Of a stretch of 64,000 nt of DNA, positions 1 to 9,144 are shown one piece after another. The DNA comes from Ruminiclostridium papyrosolvens DSM 2782 (GTDB lineage Bacteria > Bacillota > Clostridia > Acetivibrionales > DSM-1351): positions 1,523,501 through 1,587,500 of the forward strand of contig NZ_CP119677.1 in the NCBI RefSeq assembly GCF_029318685.1, written 5' to 3'. Position 1 is the first letter of the stretch. Each line of letters opens with the position of its first letter. Both the position numbers and the translations under genes were made by a program. The notes under the pieces are model-generated. The model was not told where the DNA came from. It searched no databases and saw nothing but the letters and a program-made list of their open reading frames with translations.

Positions 1-1044
1 CTGAGGTTGTGAAAGTCGTACATCCTTGCCGGCATTTACATGTTTTACGGTCATACCTTTTGTAAACTTTCCGGAGCATATTCTTATAAAAGCAAGTCTG
101 TCCCTGTGAGTGGGATTCATATTTGCCTGAATTTTAAATATAAAGCCGGAGAATTTGTCACTTTCCGGGTCAATTTCACCATTGGAAGTTGTCTTGATTC
201 CCGGTGAAGGAGCTAATTCCAAAAATGACTCAAGAAATGGCTGCACACCGAAATTTGTCATGGCACTTCCGAAGAACATGGGAGTTAATTCACCGCTGCG
301 AATTTTTTCCTTATCGAATTCGTCTCCTGCCATATCCAAAAGCTCTATATCCTCACAAAGCTTGTCATGGTAATGACTTCCTAAAAGGTCAGCAAATATA
401 GTATCATCAACTTTACCAACTGTTGACGATACTTGAGTTTGTCCATGAGCACCGCCGTCAAAAAGCTCTATTTGTGAATGCTTTCTATTATATATACCTT
501 TAAAATCCCCCTCTGTACCTATAGGCCAGTTCATGGGGTAGGAACGTATTCCCAGTACCTGTTCGATTTCTTCCATAAGCTCAAAGGGGTCTTTGCTGGC
601 ACGGTCCATTTTATTTACAAATGTGAATATGGGAATACCTCTCATTTTACAAACATGAAATAACTTTATTGTTTGTGCTTCCACACCTTTCGCACCGTCA
701 ATAAGCATGACTGCACTATCAGCGGCAACAAGAGTTCGGTAAGTATCCTCACTGAAGTCCTGATGGCCGGGTGTATCCAATATATTGATACAATAGTCGT
801 TATATTCAAACTGCATTACACTGGAGGTAACTGATATTCCTCTTTGCTTCTCAATCTCCATCCAGTCGGACACAGCGTATTTATTGGCTTTTCTTGCCTT
901 AACAGAACCTGCAAGTCGGATAGCTCCTCCATAAAGGAGCAGTTTCTCGGTCAAAGTGGTTTTTCCTGCGTCAGGATGAGAAATAATAGCAAAAGTTTTT
1001 CTGCGAGATACTTCTTTTTTTATTTCATTTTTTAAATCAGGCAT
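1..1044 (-). CDS. prfC: Peptide chain release factor 3 (RF3), 3' end outside the window
   Basis: Translational GTPase that recycles RF1/RF2 from the ribosome after termination. The reverse strand reads from an ATG at 1044 for 348 codons without a stop, so the C-terminal part lies beyond position 1. The G1 motif HPDAGKTT is at residues 23-30, followed by a switch region with [12 protein letters not shown], the G3 motif DTPGHQDF and the G4 motif NKMDR. The RGISVTSS and DWMEIEKQ segments are typical of RF3 rather than EF-G or TypA. A GAGAGG ribosome site precedes the ATG. The gene is divergent from the nucleoside kinase at 1289. Plus-strand frames across this stretch are shadows. Confidence 0.93.
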   Translation of the reverse strand, partial: MPDLKNEIKKEVSRRKTFAIISHPDAGKTTLTEKLLLYGGAIRLAGSVKARKANKYAVSDWMEIEKQRGISVTSSVMQFEYNDYCINILDTPGHQDFSEDTYRTLVAADSAVMLIDGAKGVEAQTIKLFHVCKMRGIPIFTFVNKMDRASKDPFELMEEIEQVLGIRSYPMNWPIGTEGDFKGIYNRKHSQIELFDGGAHGQTQVSSTVGKVDDTIFADLLGSHYHDKLCEDIELLDMAGDEFDKEKIRSGELTPMFFGSAMTNFGVQPFLESFLELAPSPGIKTTSNGEIDPESDKFSGFIFKIQANMNPTHRDRLAFIRICSGKFTKGMTVKHVNAGKDVRLSQPQ

Positions 1045-1084
1045 CTTTTATAACCTCTCGAAATTCTATTTATAACCACGTTTC

Positions 1085-1113
1085 ATTGTATATTATAGCC
1101 TTGTTACTGTCAA
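1085..1113 (-). promoter_or_regulatory. Sigma-A-type promoter for prfC
   Basis: On the minus strand TTGACA (complement of 1108-1113) is followed after exactly 17 bases by TACAAT (complement of 1085-1090), about 40 bases upstream of the prfC ATG. Seen in sequence; activity is inferred. Confidence 0.55.
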
Positions 1114-1288
1114 ATAGTAATGAATTTAGAAAATGGTTTTACAATATTTAATATTGTGTGCTAGAATTTACCAAAGACTTTATAAAAACATCATATTTAT
1201 TTGAAAGGGTATTTAAAAATTCTTATAGAATAGTATAATTAGGTAAATGTTATATAAGGTCATATATTAAAGCTTTCGGAGGTTTTGG

Positions 1289-2947
1289 ATGAGCGATAGT
1301 CAAATATTTATTACTATAAAGAATCAAAAGTATGAATTGGAGGATAGCACTACTTTACTGGAGCTAAGTGAACGCTTCAAAAAGGAATATTTATCCACAA
1401 TTGTTGCAGCAAGGGTTAATAATGATATTAAGGAACTTAGCTTCAGAATAAAAGAAGATGCTGAGATAGGTTTTATAGATTTAACCGATGAAGACGGAAT
1501 GAGAATCTACAGGAGAAGCCTGTATTTTATATTTATAATGGCTGTACATGATGTTTTTCCCGATAGAAAAGCAGTGATAACCCATCCCATGAGTAACGGT
1601 GTTTACTGTGAAATAAATGGTGAAGATGAGCTTACTGAGGATGACATTGAGCTGGTAGATAAAAGAATGAGGGAGATAGTCTCAATGAAAATCCCCTTTG
1701 AAAAGAAGGAGATTTCAACAGAAAGTGCGAGAAGGCAGTATAAGGACAGCGGTAAACTTGACAAGTATGAGGTTTTAGAACACAGGCAGAAGCCTTATGT
1801 TACTTCTTACAATTGTGGAGGCTATGAAGATTACTATTATGGATACATGGTACCTGATACAGGGTATATTAATTGTTTTGCTCTGAAGTTCCACAAACCG
1901 GGAGTAGTCATTCAGTATCCGGCAAAGACAGACCCATGTAAACTTCAGACCTTTACTGAGCAGAAAAAGCTGTTTAACGTATTTATTGAGTATAAAAAAT
2001 GGGTAAGGATATTAGATGTTGAAAACATTGGTTCACTTAATGAAATAGTAAAGGCGGGCGAAATAGGTGATCTTATAAGAGTAAGTGAAGCCCTCCATGA
2101 GAAAAAGATTGCTCAGATTGCAGATAAAATAACAAATAATGAAGAGGAAAAAAGAATTGTACTTATTTCAGGCCCATCGTCTTCAGGCAAAACTACCTTT
2201 GCTAACAGGCTGGGGATACAGCTTAGGGTAAACGGTTTTGTACCAAGAACCATTTCTCTTGACAACTACTTTGTAAACAGGGACAAAACTCCTATAGATG
2301 AAGATGGAGAATTTGATTATGAGGCACTTGAAGCTATTGACATTGAGTTGTTTAATGAACATCTTTCAGAATTGCTGAAGGGCAATGAAGTTGAAATACC
2401 TGTCTACAATTTTGAGACCGGCTCAAGAGAACTTAAAGGTAAGAAAATGATTATGAAGGATAATAATATCCTTGTAATAGAAGGAATTCACGGCTTGAAT
2501 GACAAGCTTACCAAATCAGTGTCCTGTGAAGATAAGTATAAAATTTATGTAAGTGCATTAACATCGTTAAGCATTGATGACCATAATAGAATACCGTCAA
2601 CTGATACCAGAATACTAAGAAGAATTGTAAGAGATAATCAATTCAGAGGGTGTTCTGCAATTAATACTATAAACAGGTGGCCTTCAGTGAGAAGGGGTGA
2701 GGAAAAAAACATATTCCCCTTTCAGGAGAATGCAGACATTATGTTTAATTCCTCCCTTGTTTACGAGCTGTGTCTGTTAAAAGTATATGCGGAGCCTTTG
2801 CTGCTAAAACTGGGGCCGGATAATGAGAGATATTCAGAAGTGAAAAGATTAATAGAGTTTTTAAGCTACTTCCTGCCAATAGATGCAAAAGATGTTCCTA
2901 ATAATTCAATTGTAAAAGAGTTTATCGGAGGAAGCTGCTTCTTCTAA
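1289..2947 (+). CDS. TGS-domain nucleoside kinase (uridine kinase-like)
   Basis: A 552-residue protein of a family common in Clostridia and Thermotogae. Residues 1 to about 65 look like a TGS (ubiquitin-like) domain. The middle part resembles the ThrRS/AlaRS second additional domain. A uridine kinase/phosphoribulokinase domain follows, with Walker A GPSSSGKT at residues 295-302. The kinase half should phosphorylate a nucleoside with a nucleoside triphosphate, but the substrate cannot be read from sequence. The ATG start has GGAGG at 1278-1282, six bases upstream. The gene stands alone in front of a 100-base gap. It differs from classical Udk, which is about 210 residues and lacks the N-terminal extension. 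Confidence 0.85.
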   Translation: MSDSQIFITIKNQKYELEDSTTLLELSERFKKEYLSTIVAARVNNDIKELSFRIKEDAEIGFIDLTDEDGMRIYRRSLYFIFIMAVHDVFPDRKAVITHPMSNGVYCEINGEDELTEDDIELVDKRMREIVSMKIPFEKKEISTESARRQYKDSGKLDKYEVLEHRQKPYVTSYNCGGYEDYYYGYMVPDTGYINCFALKFHKPGVVIQYPAKTDPCKLQTFTEQKKLFNVFIEYKKWVRILDVENIGSLNEIVKAGEIGDLIRVSEALHEKKIAQIADKITNNEEEKRIVLISGPSSSGKTTFANRLGIQLRVNGFVPRTISLDNYFVNRDKTPIDEDGEFDYEALEAIDIELFNEHLSELLKGNEVEIPVYNFETGSRELKGKKMIMKDNNILVIEGIHGLNDKLTKSVSCEDKYKIYVSALTSLSIDDHNRIPSTDTRILRRIVRDNQFRGCSAINTINRWPSVRRGEEKNIFPFQENADIMFNSSLVYELCLLKVYAEPLLLKLGPDNERYSEVKRLIEFLSYFLPIDAKDVPNNSIVKEFIGGSCFF

Positions 2948-3048
2948 AAAAATTTAAAAGCGGTTTCAAGGGGCTGTTCTGCCGGAAGGAGAGTCACAAT
3001 TATTCTAAAAAGCAGGGCAGCCGTGAACATCTTTTTTGGAGGCAAGGT

Positions 3049-3372
3049 ATGACGCTGGAAAAGCTTTTGCAGAAAATTGACGGTAAAGTGATAACGGAAA
3101 ATACAAAAGAGATTACTATTGACAACATTTACATATGTGATTTATTGAGTTGGGTTATGTCCCATGCAAAAAAAGGTGATGCGTGGATTACCGTACTAAC
3201 AAATGTCAATGTACCTGCGGTTGCACTTCTTGCCGAAGTAGCCTGTGTTATTATTCCGGAAGATATTCCGGTGGAGGAACTGACATTAAGAAAAGCCAAG
3301 GAAAACGGCATCATAATAATAGGCACACAATATAGTGCTTTTGATATTTGTAAGAAGTTTATAGAGCAATAG
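3049..3372 (+). CDS. Small DRTGG-domain protein
   Basis: A 107-residue protein with no membrane segment or signal peptide. The pattern of a short alpha/beta N-terminus, then AVALLAEVACVIIPEDIPVEE, then a late IIIIGTQYSAFDICKKF matches stand-alone DRTGG-domain proteins of Clostridia, which are often encoded near redox-sensing or hydrogenase-related regulators. Its biochemical role is unknown. A TTTGGAGG ribosome site lies just upstream of the ATG. Its stop is 30 bases before the methyltransferase start, so the two are probably co-transcribed. The family call rests on overall pattern, not on a catalytic motif. Confidence 0.6.
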   Translation: MTLEKLLQKIDGKVITENTKEITIDNIYICDLLSWVMSHAKKGDAWITVLTNVNVPAVALLAEVACVIIPEDIPVEELTLRKAKENGIIIIGTQYSAFDICKKFIEQ

Positions 3373-3402
3373 TTGGTACAAATTACGGAGGAAAAATCTT
3401 AT

Positions 3403-4200
3403 ATGAATTATATACAAAGCAGCCAGAATTCAACTTTAAAGGAAATCAAGGCCCTGCACCTGAAAAAAAACAGGGATTCTCAGGGCTTATATTTCGTAGA
3501 GGGAATACGATTTGTCAACGATGCCATTGATAACGGACAGGTTATATCAAAAGTAATAGTTTCTGATAAGCTGGAAGGACTTAATGGTGGTAGTGAACTC
3601 ATAGAAAAGGTTAAAGGTGTTTGCAGCGACATAAGTCTTGTTCCCGAAAAATTGTTCAAAGAAGTCTCAGATACTCAGACACCTCAAGGTATTCTTGCAG
3701 TACTTGAAAAGAATCAATTTGATTTTCAGGAGGTTATTGAGAAAGGCAATTCTGTGGTAATACTGGATTGTCTCCAAGACCCCGGCAACGCAGGGACAAT
3801 CATAAGAACTGCGGATGCTGCCGGAATTTCAGCAGTTCTTATGTCAAAAGGCTGCGTTGATCTTTATTCTCCCAAAGTTCTCAGATCTACAATGGGTTCT
3901 GTTTTTCATGTTCCTATATTTGAAGGACTCAATATTACAGAAACTATCCAATTACTTAAACAAAAGGGTTACAAGGTAATAGCATCTCATTTGTCAGGCA
4001 AAAACAATTACTTTCAGGAGGACTTGACAGGCAGGAGCGCTATTATTGTAGGCAATGAAGCAAACGGCATTTCTGATGAAACAGCCAATATGGCAGACAG
4101 TTTGGTGAAAATACCCATGCCTGGCAAGGCTGAATCCTTGAATGCTTCTGTTGCAGCATCTATAATGATTTATGAAATAGTAAGACAAAAAGTCATGTAA
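3403..4200 (+). CDS. SpoU/TrmH-family RNA 2'-O-methyltransferase
   Basis: SAM-dependent methyltransferase of the SPOUT (trefoil knot) class acting on rRNA or tRNA ribose. All three knot motifs are present: NPGNAGTIIRTADAAG (motif 1), IIVGNEANGIS (motif 2) and IPMPGKAESLNASVAASI (motif 3). An N-terminal RNA-binding domain of about 100 residues precedes them. I place the start at the ATG at 3403, because GGAGG at 3387-3391 is 11 bases upstream. An in-frame TTG at 3373, just after the previous stop, has no ribosome site. The result is 265 residues, normal for the TsnR/RlmB group. The exact target nucleotide cannot be read from sequence. Confidence 0.88.
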   Translation: MNYIQSSQNSTLKEIKALHLKKNRDSQGLYFVEGIRFVNDAIDNGQVISKVIVSDKLEGLNGGSELIEKVKGVCSDISLVPEKLFKEVSDTQTPQGILAVLEKNQFDFQEVIEKGNSVVILDCLQDPGNAGTIIRTADAAGISAVLMSKGCVDLYSPKVLRSTMGSVFHVPIFEGLNITETIQLLKQKGYKVIASHLSGKNNYFQEDLTGRSAIIVGNEANGISDETANMADSLVKIPMPGKAESLNASVAASIMIYEIVRQKVM

Positions 4201-4217
4201 ATTTTTGCTATTAGTCC

Positions 4218-4246
4218 TTGTAGATATACCAAAACACATATATAAT
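4218..4246 (+). promoter_or_regulatory. Sigma-A-type promoter of the LacI-family gene
   Basis: TTGTAG (4218-4223), a 17-base spacer and TATAAT (4241-4246). The predicted transcription start falls near 4253, inside the palindrome at 4248-4277. A protein bound there would block initiation. Confidence 0.6.
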
Positions 4247-4247
4247 A

Positions 4248-4277
4248 TTAATTAATGGGAACGTTCCCATTAATTAA
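4248..4277 (+). promoter_or_regulatory. LacI-family operator, perfect 30-bp palindrome
   Basis: A perfect inverted repeat centred between 4262 and 4263 with core TGGGAACGTTCCCA and AT-rich arms. It overlaps the expected start point of the regulator transcript. The same 14-bp core recurs before the GH94 gene at 5350-5363. LacI-family regulators typically bind such CG-centred palindromes, so autoregulation is inferred. Confidence 0.8.
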
Positions 4278-4293
4278 GCTTCATGGAGGAATT

Positions 4294-5307
4294 TTGAACA
4301 ATATTTTTGATATAGCTAGAATGGCAGGTGTATCAAAAACCACGGTTTCAAGGGTTATAAATAACCAGCCCGGTGTCCGGGAAGAAACACGTGAAAAGAT
4401 ACAGGAAGCCATAAAAAAGCTGAATTACATTCCTAATCATGCTGCCAGAAGTCTGGTTTCAAGAAAATCCGGTGTTATCGGAGTTGTTTTAAATGAGTTT
4501 AATGCTTCTGTGTATCTCAAACTTGCAAATTATCTGGAAAAATATGCTGCTCTGTATAACTACAATGTAGTTTTTTGCAGCTCAAACGACAATTTCGAGT
4601 CCAAATCCAGATATGTTCAGTATTTTACAGGAGGTGCGGCAGACGGTCTTATACTTTTTGGTAGTGACACAAGAGATAGGGAATTGGTTAAAAAAGTTCT
4701 TAAAACAGGATTTCCGTTAGTATTGATAGAAAATTACTTTGATAATATACAGGTAAATGATGTAATGATTGACAACTTCTCGGGAGCAGTAAATGCTGTC
4801 AACTATCTGGTAAAACTGGGACATCGTAAAATTGCACATATTACCGGAAATATAATCCATAAAGTTGCGCTGGAAAGGCTTAACGGTTATTTAAAAGCCT
4901 TAAACGAAAACGGTATGGTTTACAACAAGGAGTACGTCATTAACACGGATTCCGGTGAGCAAAGTGGATTTAAAGCTGCAGAGAAATTGCTGAAACTAAA
5001 GGAACCTCCCACTGCCATATTTACGTTTAACGATATGCAGGGATATGAGGTGATTCAAAGAGCGGCTGAGTTGGGAATAAGTGTTCCAACGGATTTATCG
5101 GTGGTTGGTTTTGATAATATTTACGATATACTCAGGTTTATACCGTCAAATATTAGGCTCACCTCTATGAAGCAGCCTATGGACAAAGTAGCTGAGGCAG
5201 CTATTAGTTTAATGATGAAGAATATTCATGACATTAATTCAAAGCCTCAGATTATTTCATTTGAAACAGAAATATTTCATGGTACATCTTGTTGTGAAAA
5301 GAAATAG
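4294..5307 (+). CDS. LacI-family transcriptional regulator
   Basis: A 337-residue regulator. The N-terminal helix-turn-helix includes IFDIARMAGVSKTTVSRV with the hinge segment NYIPNHAARSL. A periplasmic-binding-protein-like sugar domain follows, with typical LacI motifs (ADGLILFGSD, LGHRKIAHITG, PTAIFTFNDMQGYEV, DLSVVGFDN). An in-frame ATG at 4255 lies within the operator. The TTG at 4294 is the better start: GGAGGA at 4285-4290 is correctly spaced, and translation from it gives the standard LacI N-terminus. It probably represses itself and the GH94 gene through the two operators. The inducer is probably the GH94 substrate or product, which is an inference from context. Confidence 0.9.
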   Translation: MNNIFDIARMAGVSKTTVSRVINNQPGVREETREKIQEAIKKLNYIPNHAARSLVSRKSGVIGVVLNEFNASVYLKLANYLEKYAALYNYNVVFCSSNDNFESKSRYVQYFTGGAADGLILFGSDTRDRELVKKVLKTGFPLVLIENYFDNIQVNDVMIDNFSGAVNAVNYLVKLGHRKIAHITGNIIHKVALERLNGYLKALNENGMVYNKEYVINTDSGEQSGFKAAEKLLKLKEPPTAIFTFNDMQGYEVIQRAAELGISVPTDLSVVGFDNIYDILRFIPSNIRLTSMKQPMDKVAEAAISLMMKNIHDINSKPQIISFETEIFHGTSCCEKK

Positions 5308-5349
5308 CTGGGTGAAAGCTTTATAAAATAATATATTTTAGCATTAAGA

Positions 5350-5363
5350 TGGGAACGTTCCCA
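5350..5363 (+). promoter_or_regulatory. Second LacI-family operator, before the GH94 gene
   Basis: TGGGAACGTTCCCA, identical to the core at 4256-4269. The flanks form a looser palindrome (GCATTAAG on the left, CTTAGTGC on the right). It lies 21 bases before the GH94 ATG, between any upstream promoter and the ribosome site, so a bound repressor would block transcription elongation or initiation. Confidence 0.78.
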
Positions 5364-5384
5364 CTTAGTGCAGAGGAGGAAAAT

Positions 5385-7739
5385 ATGAGGTTTGGATATT
5401 TTGATCGACAGAACAGGGAGTATGTTGTTACAAGACCTGACACACCAACGCCATGGATTAATTACATAGGCAGCGGAAATTACGGTGGTATTGTTTCAAA
5501 CACGGGAGGAGGGTACAGTTTTCATAAGGACCCTCAGAATCGCAGGGTAACAAGATACAGATACAACAATATCCCAATGGACAGACCCGGACGTTACATT
5601 TATATTAGAAATAAGGACACTGGGGAATACTGGAACCCCGGATACCAGCCTGTACAGAAGCAACTGGACGGATACAGCTGCCGTCACGGACTTGGATACA
5701 CCGTTTTGACCGGAGAATATAAAGGGGTTATAGGAGAGGTTACATATTTTGTTCCTGACGATAAGAACTTTGAGCTGTGGTTTGTCAAAGTGTCCAATAC
5801 CCGAAGCATAAAGCAGAATCTTCAGGTTTTCGCATACTCCGAATTCTGCTTCTGGGAAGCAATAATGGATCAGCAAAATGTTGACTGGGTTCAGCAGATT
5901 AATCAGGGCAGATATGACGACGGAATTATCACCTGGCATCCCCACCACATCAAAGACAATGCTGCTTTTTTTGCAACAGGTGAAGAAGTAAGCAGCTATG
6001 ATACCAATCTGGAAACCTTTATAGGAAAATATAGATCCGAAGGCAATCCAATTGCAGTAGAACAGGGCGGTTGCAGCAATTCCGTATCTTACAGGACAAA
6101 CGGAGTAGGAGCCTTTTGCATTGATTGTGAGCTTGGCCCAAATGAAGAACGTGAGTTGGTTTTTGTACTTGGTTTTGCAGAAGAAAAATCAGAAATTAAA
6201 AATGACATAAAGGATTATCTTATGCCGGAAAATGCCAAGGCAGCTTTCAGCAGACTACAGGGTTCATGGGGGGATTTTATATCCAAGCTGAATGTTGAAA
6301 CGCCTGATGAGGATATGAATTTATTTGTAAATATATGGAACCAGTATCAGTGTAAAACCACCTTTAACTGGTCAAGATTCGTTTCACTGTATCAACTGGG
6401 TCTGGGAAGAGGTATGGGTATCAGAGACAGTGCACAGGATACACTGGGGGTAATGCATACCATACCTGAGGAGGCTAAGGAGCTTATTATAAAGCTTCTC
6501 AAATGTCAGTACACTGACGGAAGGGCATATCATCTGTTTTTCCCTCTTACAGGAGAAGGGGGACAGGGGGATGCACCAGTCCAGAAATTTGACTGGTACT
6601 CTGATGACCATTTATGGCTAATACTTGCCGTAAATGCTTACATAAAGGAAACGGGAGATTTTGATTTCCTTGATATGGAAGTTTTGTATAATGATAAGAT
6701 TACCTCTCAGACTGTACTTCAGCACCTTGATATGGCCTTGGAATTTACAAATAATAATCGCGGTCCTCACAATATTGCTTTGGCAGGCCGAGCTGACTGG
6801 AATGACACACTTAACCTTGATACAGGTAAGGGTGTTGCTGAAAGTGTATTCACGGCTATGCTTTATTGCAGGGCATTAATAGAAATGATTGAAATACTTG
6901 AATTCTTAAAAAAGAAGGATATGATAGGGAAGTATTCCGGTATGTACGAGGATATGAAAAAAGCCATAAACAACACCTGCTGGGATGGAGAATGGTACAA
7001 GAGGGCTTTTGATGATAATAGTCAGCCTCTTGGCTCAAAGGAAAACAAGTTTGGTAAAATATTTATAAATTCCCAGTCCTGGGCAGTTTTAAGCAAAGTA
7101 GCGGACAAGGGAAGAGAAGAGATGTCAATGGAATCCGTTGAAAAGTATCTGAATTCTAAGTACGGCATTGTAACCATGTATCCTGCTTATACGGAGTATG
7201 ACACCACAAAGGGCGGAGTAACGACATATCCACCGGGCACTAAGGAAAACGGAGGAATTTTCCTTCATACGAATCCTTGGGTTATGATTTCAGAGGTAAT
7301 GCTTGGTCACGGAGACAAGGCTTTTATGTATTACAATCAGATTTTACCGGGTAAAAGGAATGATGATGCTGAGCTTTATGAGGTGGAGCCTTACGTTTAT
7401 TGCCAGAATATACTGGGCAAAGAGCATCCCCAGTTCGGAATAGGCAGAAATTCATGGCTTTCGGGAACGGCTGCATGGAATATGGTTGCTTCCAGTCAGT
7501 ACATACTTGGAATAAGAGCAAACTATGATTCTCTGACGGTAGACCCGTGTATTCCTTCAAACTGGAAAGGTTTTAAAGCTACAAGAGTATTCAGAGGTGC
7601 TACCTATAATATAGAAGTACAAAATCCAAACAGGGTTTGTGCAGGAATATCAAAGATAATTGTAGACGGTGTTGAAGGGGAAAAAATACCTGTATTTGAC
7701 GCCGGAACAGAGCACAATGTAGTGGTTGTTATGAAATAA
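5385..7739 (+). CDS. GH94 disaccharide phosphorylase, probably cellobiose/cellodextrin type
   Basis: Inverting phosphorylase that splits a beta-linked gluco-oligosaccharide with phosphate, giving a sugar-1-phosphate and saving ATP. The 784 residues fit cellobiose or chitobiose phosphorylases (about 800), not the longer cellodextrin enzymes (about 980). The N-terminus (MRFGYFD...NREYVVTRPDTP.PWINYIG) and RRVTRYRYNN, CRHGLGYT and NIWNQYQC are close to known cellobiose phosphorylases. The DWND motif at residues 471-474 should carry the general acid aspartate. There is no signal peptide, so it acts in the cytosol. The start at 5385 has AGAGGAGG upstream; an ATG at 5349 overlaps the operator. No transporter lies next to it. 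Substrate preference is not proven by sequence. Confidence 0.88.
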   Translation: MRFGYFDRQNREYVVTRPDTPTPWINYIGSGNYGGIVSNTGGGYSFHKDPQNRRVTRYRYNNIPMDRPGRYIYIRNKDTGEYWNPGYQPVQKQLDGYSCRHGLGYTVLTGEYKGVIGEVTYFVPDDKNFELWFVKVSNTRSIKQNLQVFAYSEFCFWEAIMDQQNVDWVQQINQGRYDDGIITWHPHHIKDNAAFFATGEEVSSYDTNLETFIGKYRSEGNPIAVEQGGCSNSVSYRTNGVGAFCIDCELGPNEERELVFVLGFAEEKSEIKNDIKDYLMPENAKAAFSRLQGSWGDFISKLNVETPDEDMNLFVNIWNQYQCKTTFNWSRFVSLYQLGLGRGMGIRDSAQDTLGVMHTIPEEAKELIIKLLKCQYTDGRAYHLFFPLTGEGGQGDAPVQKFDWYSDDHLWLILAVNAYIKETGDFDFLDMEVLYNDKITSQTVLQHLDMALEFTNNNRGPHNIALAGRADWNDTLNLDTGKGVAESVFTAMLYCRALIEMIEILEFLKKKDMIGKYSGMYEDMKKAINNTCWDGEWYKRAFDDNSQPLGSKENKFGKIFINSQSWAVLSKVADKGREEMSMESVEKYLNSKYGIVTMYPAYTEYDTTKGGVTTYPPGTKENGGIFLHTNPWVMISEVMLGHGDKAFMYYNQILPGKRNDDAELYEVEPYVYCQNILGKEHPQFGIGRNSWLSGTAAWNMVASSQYILGIRANYDSLTVDPCIPSNWKGFKATRVFRGATYNIEVQNPNRVCAGISKIIVDGVEGEKIPVFDAGTEHNVVVVMK

Positions 7740-7747
7740 GATAGTAA

Positions 7748-7773
7748 AAAGGGAGTGCCATGGCACTCCCTTT
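7748..7773. terminator. Bidirectional terminator, perfect palindrome
   Basis: AAAGGGAGTGCCA followed immediately by its exact complement TGGCACTCCCTTT. It lies between the convergent GH94 gene and the minus-strand gene at 7775 and could stop transcripts from both sides. Confidence 0.8.
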
Positions 7774-7774
7774 G

Positions 7775-8122
7775 CTAATTCCTTTCTTTTGAGCATACCC
7801 CGTAAATTATAACGAATAGTGAAATAATGAATTGAATTCCAAGCAGGAGCTTTATAACCGGATTTATATCACTTATAATTCCTCCGTGACTTCCACCGTA
7901 TGTCCTGCGGATTATGTTTGAATCACTCAGGGTTATTACTGTCATCATTTCAAATATATTTACAAACAGTAGTGCAATTCCAAATTTCAGCATAGATAAT
8001 CCGGCTTGAGTTATTCTGTATACATGTTTATGAAGATTAGCTCGTTCCACAAGGTCTATATGACAGTCACTGCACTGAGTATAACCTTCTTCATATTCTG
8101 CTTTGCAATTTGGACAAATCAT
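7775..8122 (-). CDS. Small zinc-ribbon membrane protein, unknown function
   Basis: A 115-residue protein. A zinc-ribbon-like Cys set (CPNC at residues 3-6, CSDC at 17-20) opens the protein. Two hydrophobic segments follow, about residues 42-62 and 87-108, so it is a membrane protein with a small metal-binding head. CPNC...CSDC openings are common in uncharacterised Firmicutes proteins and do not define a function. A GGAGG site lies upstream of the ATG at 8122. It is the last gene of a three-gene minus-strand run; the gap to the coiled-coil gene is 21 bases. Alternative starts are not evident. Confidence 0.65.
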   Translation of the reverse strand: MICPNCKAEYEEGYTQCSDCHIDLVERANLHKHVYRITQAGLSMLKFGIALLFVNIFEMMTVITLSDSNIIRRTYGGSHGGIISDINPVIKLLLGIQFIISLFVIIYGVCSKERN

Positions 8123-8143
8123 TATTGCAACCTCCTTAAGAGT

Positions 8144-9088
8144 TTATATTTCTATTGATGAGATTAGGTCTGCTTTTTTGCTTTCATTATCCGAAAGGTT
8201 TCTTTTTAGTTCTTTTCTGCCATTTTCAAGAGCTTTCAATACTTTATTTATTTTATTCATGAGGTTTCTTAGACTTTCAGCATCACTTCGAATCCTGTCT
8301 CTTACTTTTAAATCCGTGAAAATATTATCAAACCAGAAATCAACTGCTCTGGTAGTAGAATCTATTTCGGAATATAGGTATGGGGCTTGCAGATTCACAT
8401 CCTGCAGTTCGTTTTCAAAGGCCTTAACTTGCGAGTTCAATATATTGAAATTTCTTTGGGCTTCTTCAATGTGATTATATTTTGCCGTATGAGTTAAAAG
8501 CCCTCCATCCAGCCATACATCAAGGGTAGCCAGATCTTCTGCCTTGTTGAGATGCTCCATGGCATTATTAGCTGTTCTTAATACATTGTTACCTGCCCTG
8601 ATAGCTTCTTCTGTCTCAACCAGCTGTCCGGAAAGGAACTCATGTTCCTGACTTATTTCCATGTACGTTTTGTATGACTCGGCTGAAATATTGCTTTTTA
8701 TTGATTCCTCACGTTTTGCCAATTCATCCTCTACAGTGCGTTTTAATTTGTAAAGTTCAGACAGCCTCAAATTTAGTTCTGATTCTTGCTTTAGCAATTC
8801 GCTAACATTTTCGGCAGCTCTGTCATATTCCATTTTTGCAGCGAACATTTCCTGAGTTTCCTTATTAACTTTTCCTTCATATTTTCCAAGGAGTTTTCTC
8901 AGAGAGTTTGCCAAAGAATCCTTTTTAATGTTTTCCACGTCCAGGGATTCAGCTTCAAATTTATGAAGAAGAGCATTTACATTGGCCTTTGCATCAGATA
9001 TTTTTTCGCGAAGACTTTCCATTCTGTGTTCCAGTACGGGAAGCACTTCGAGACGATCTTTTATTTCCTGCAATTGATTATTGTCCAT
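8144..9088 (-). CDS. Long coiled-coil protein, unknown function
   Basis: A 314-residue protein without signal peptide or membrane segment. It is highly charged and rich in Glu, Lys, Leu and Asn, and the heptad-like pattern runs through most of its length (for example about residues 10-60, 85-150 and 210-300). I recognise no enzyme motif. A less charged stretch (YLYSEIDSTTRAVDFWFDNIF, roughly residues 235-256) breaks the coil. It sits 21 bases upstream of the zinc-ribbon membrane gene and is likely co-transcribed with it. It could be a scaffold or a membrane-associated structural protein, but this is only a guess. Confidence 0.65.
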   Translation of the reverse strand: MDNNQLQEIKDRLEVLPVLEHRMESLREKISDAKANVNALLHKFEAESLDVENIKKDSLANSLRKLLGKYEGKVNKETQEMFAAKMEYDRAAENVSELLKQESELNLRLSELYKLKRTVEDELAKREESIKSNISAESYKTYMEISQEHEFLSGQLVETEEAIRAGNNVLRTANNAMEHLNKAEDLATLDVWLDGGLLTHTAKYNHIEEAQRNFNILNSQVKAFENELQDVNLQAPYLYSEIDSTTRAVDFWFDNIFTDLKVRDRIRSDAESLRNLMNKINKVLKALENGRKELKRNLSDNESKKADLISSIEI

Positions 9089-9144
9089 TTTAATCCCTCC
9101 GATTAATTAGTTAATACTAGTATAAAGAACCATATTCTATATTA

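Noticed and set aside
155..1035. Plus-strand open frames at the start of the window
   Set aside because: They lie opposite the clear prfC coding sequence on the minus strand.
2972..3022. Inverted repeat GGCTGTTCTGC / GCAGGGCAGCC before the DRTGG gene
   Set aside because: Long loop, two G-T pairs and no T-run; too weak to call a terminator or a riboswitch.
4256..4269. Reading the palindromes near the GH94 gene as CcpA catabolite (cre) sites
   Set aside because: The GGGAACGTTCCC core departs from the cre consensus at inner positions, and the two copies flank a LacI-family gene and its neighbour, which fits a dedicated operator better.
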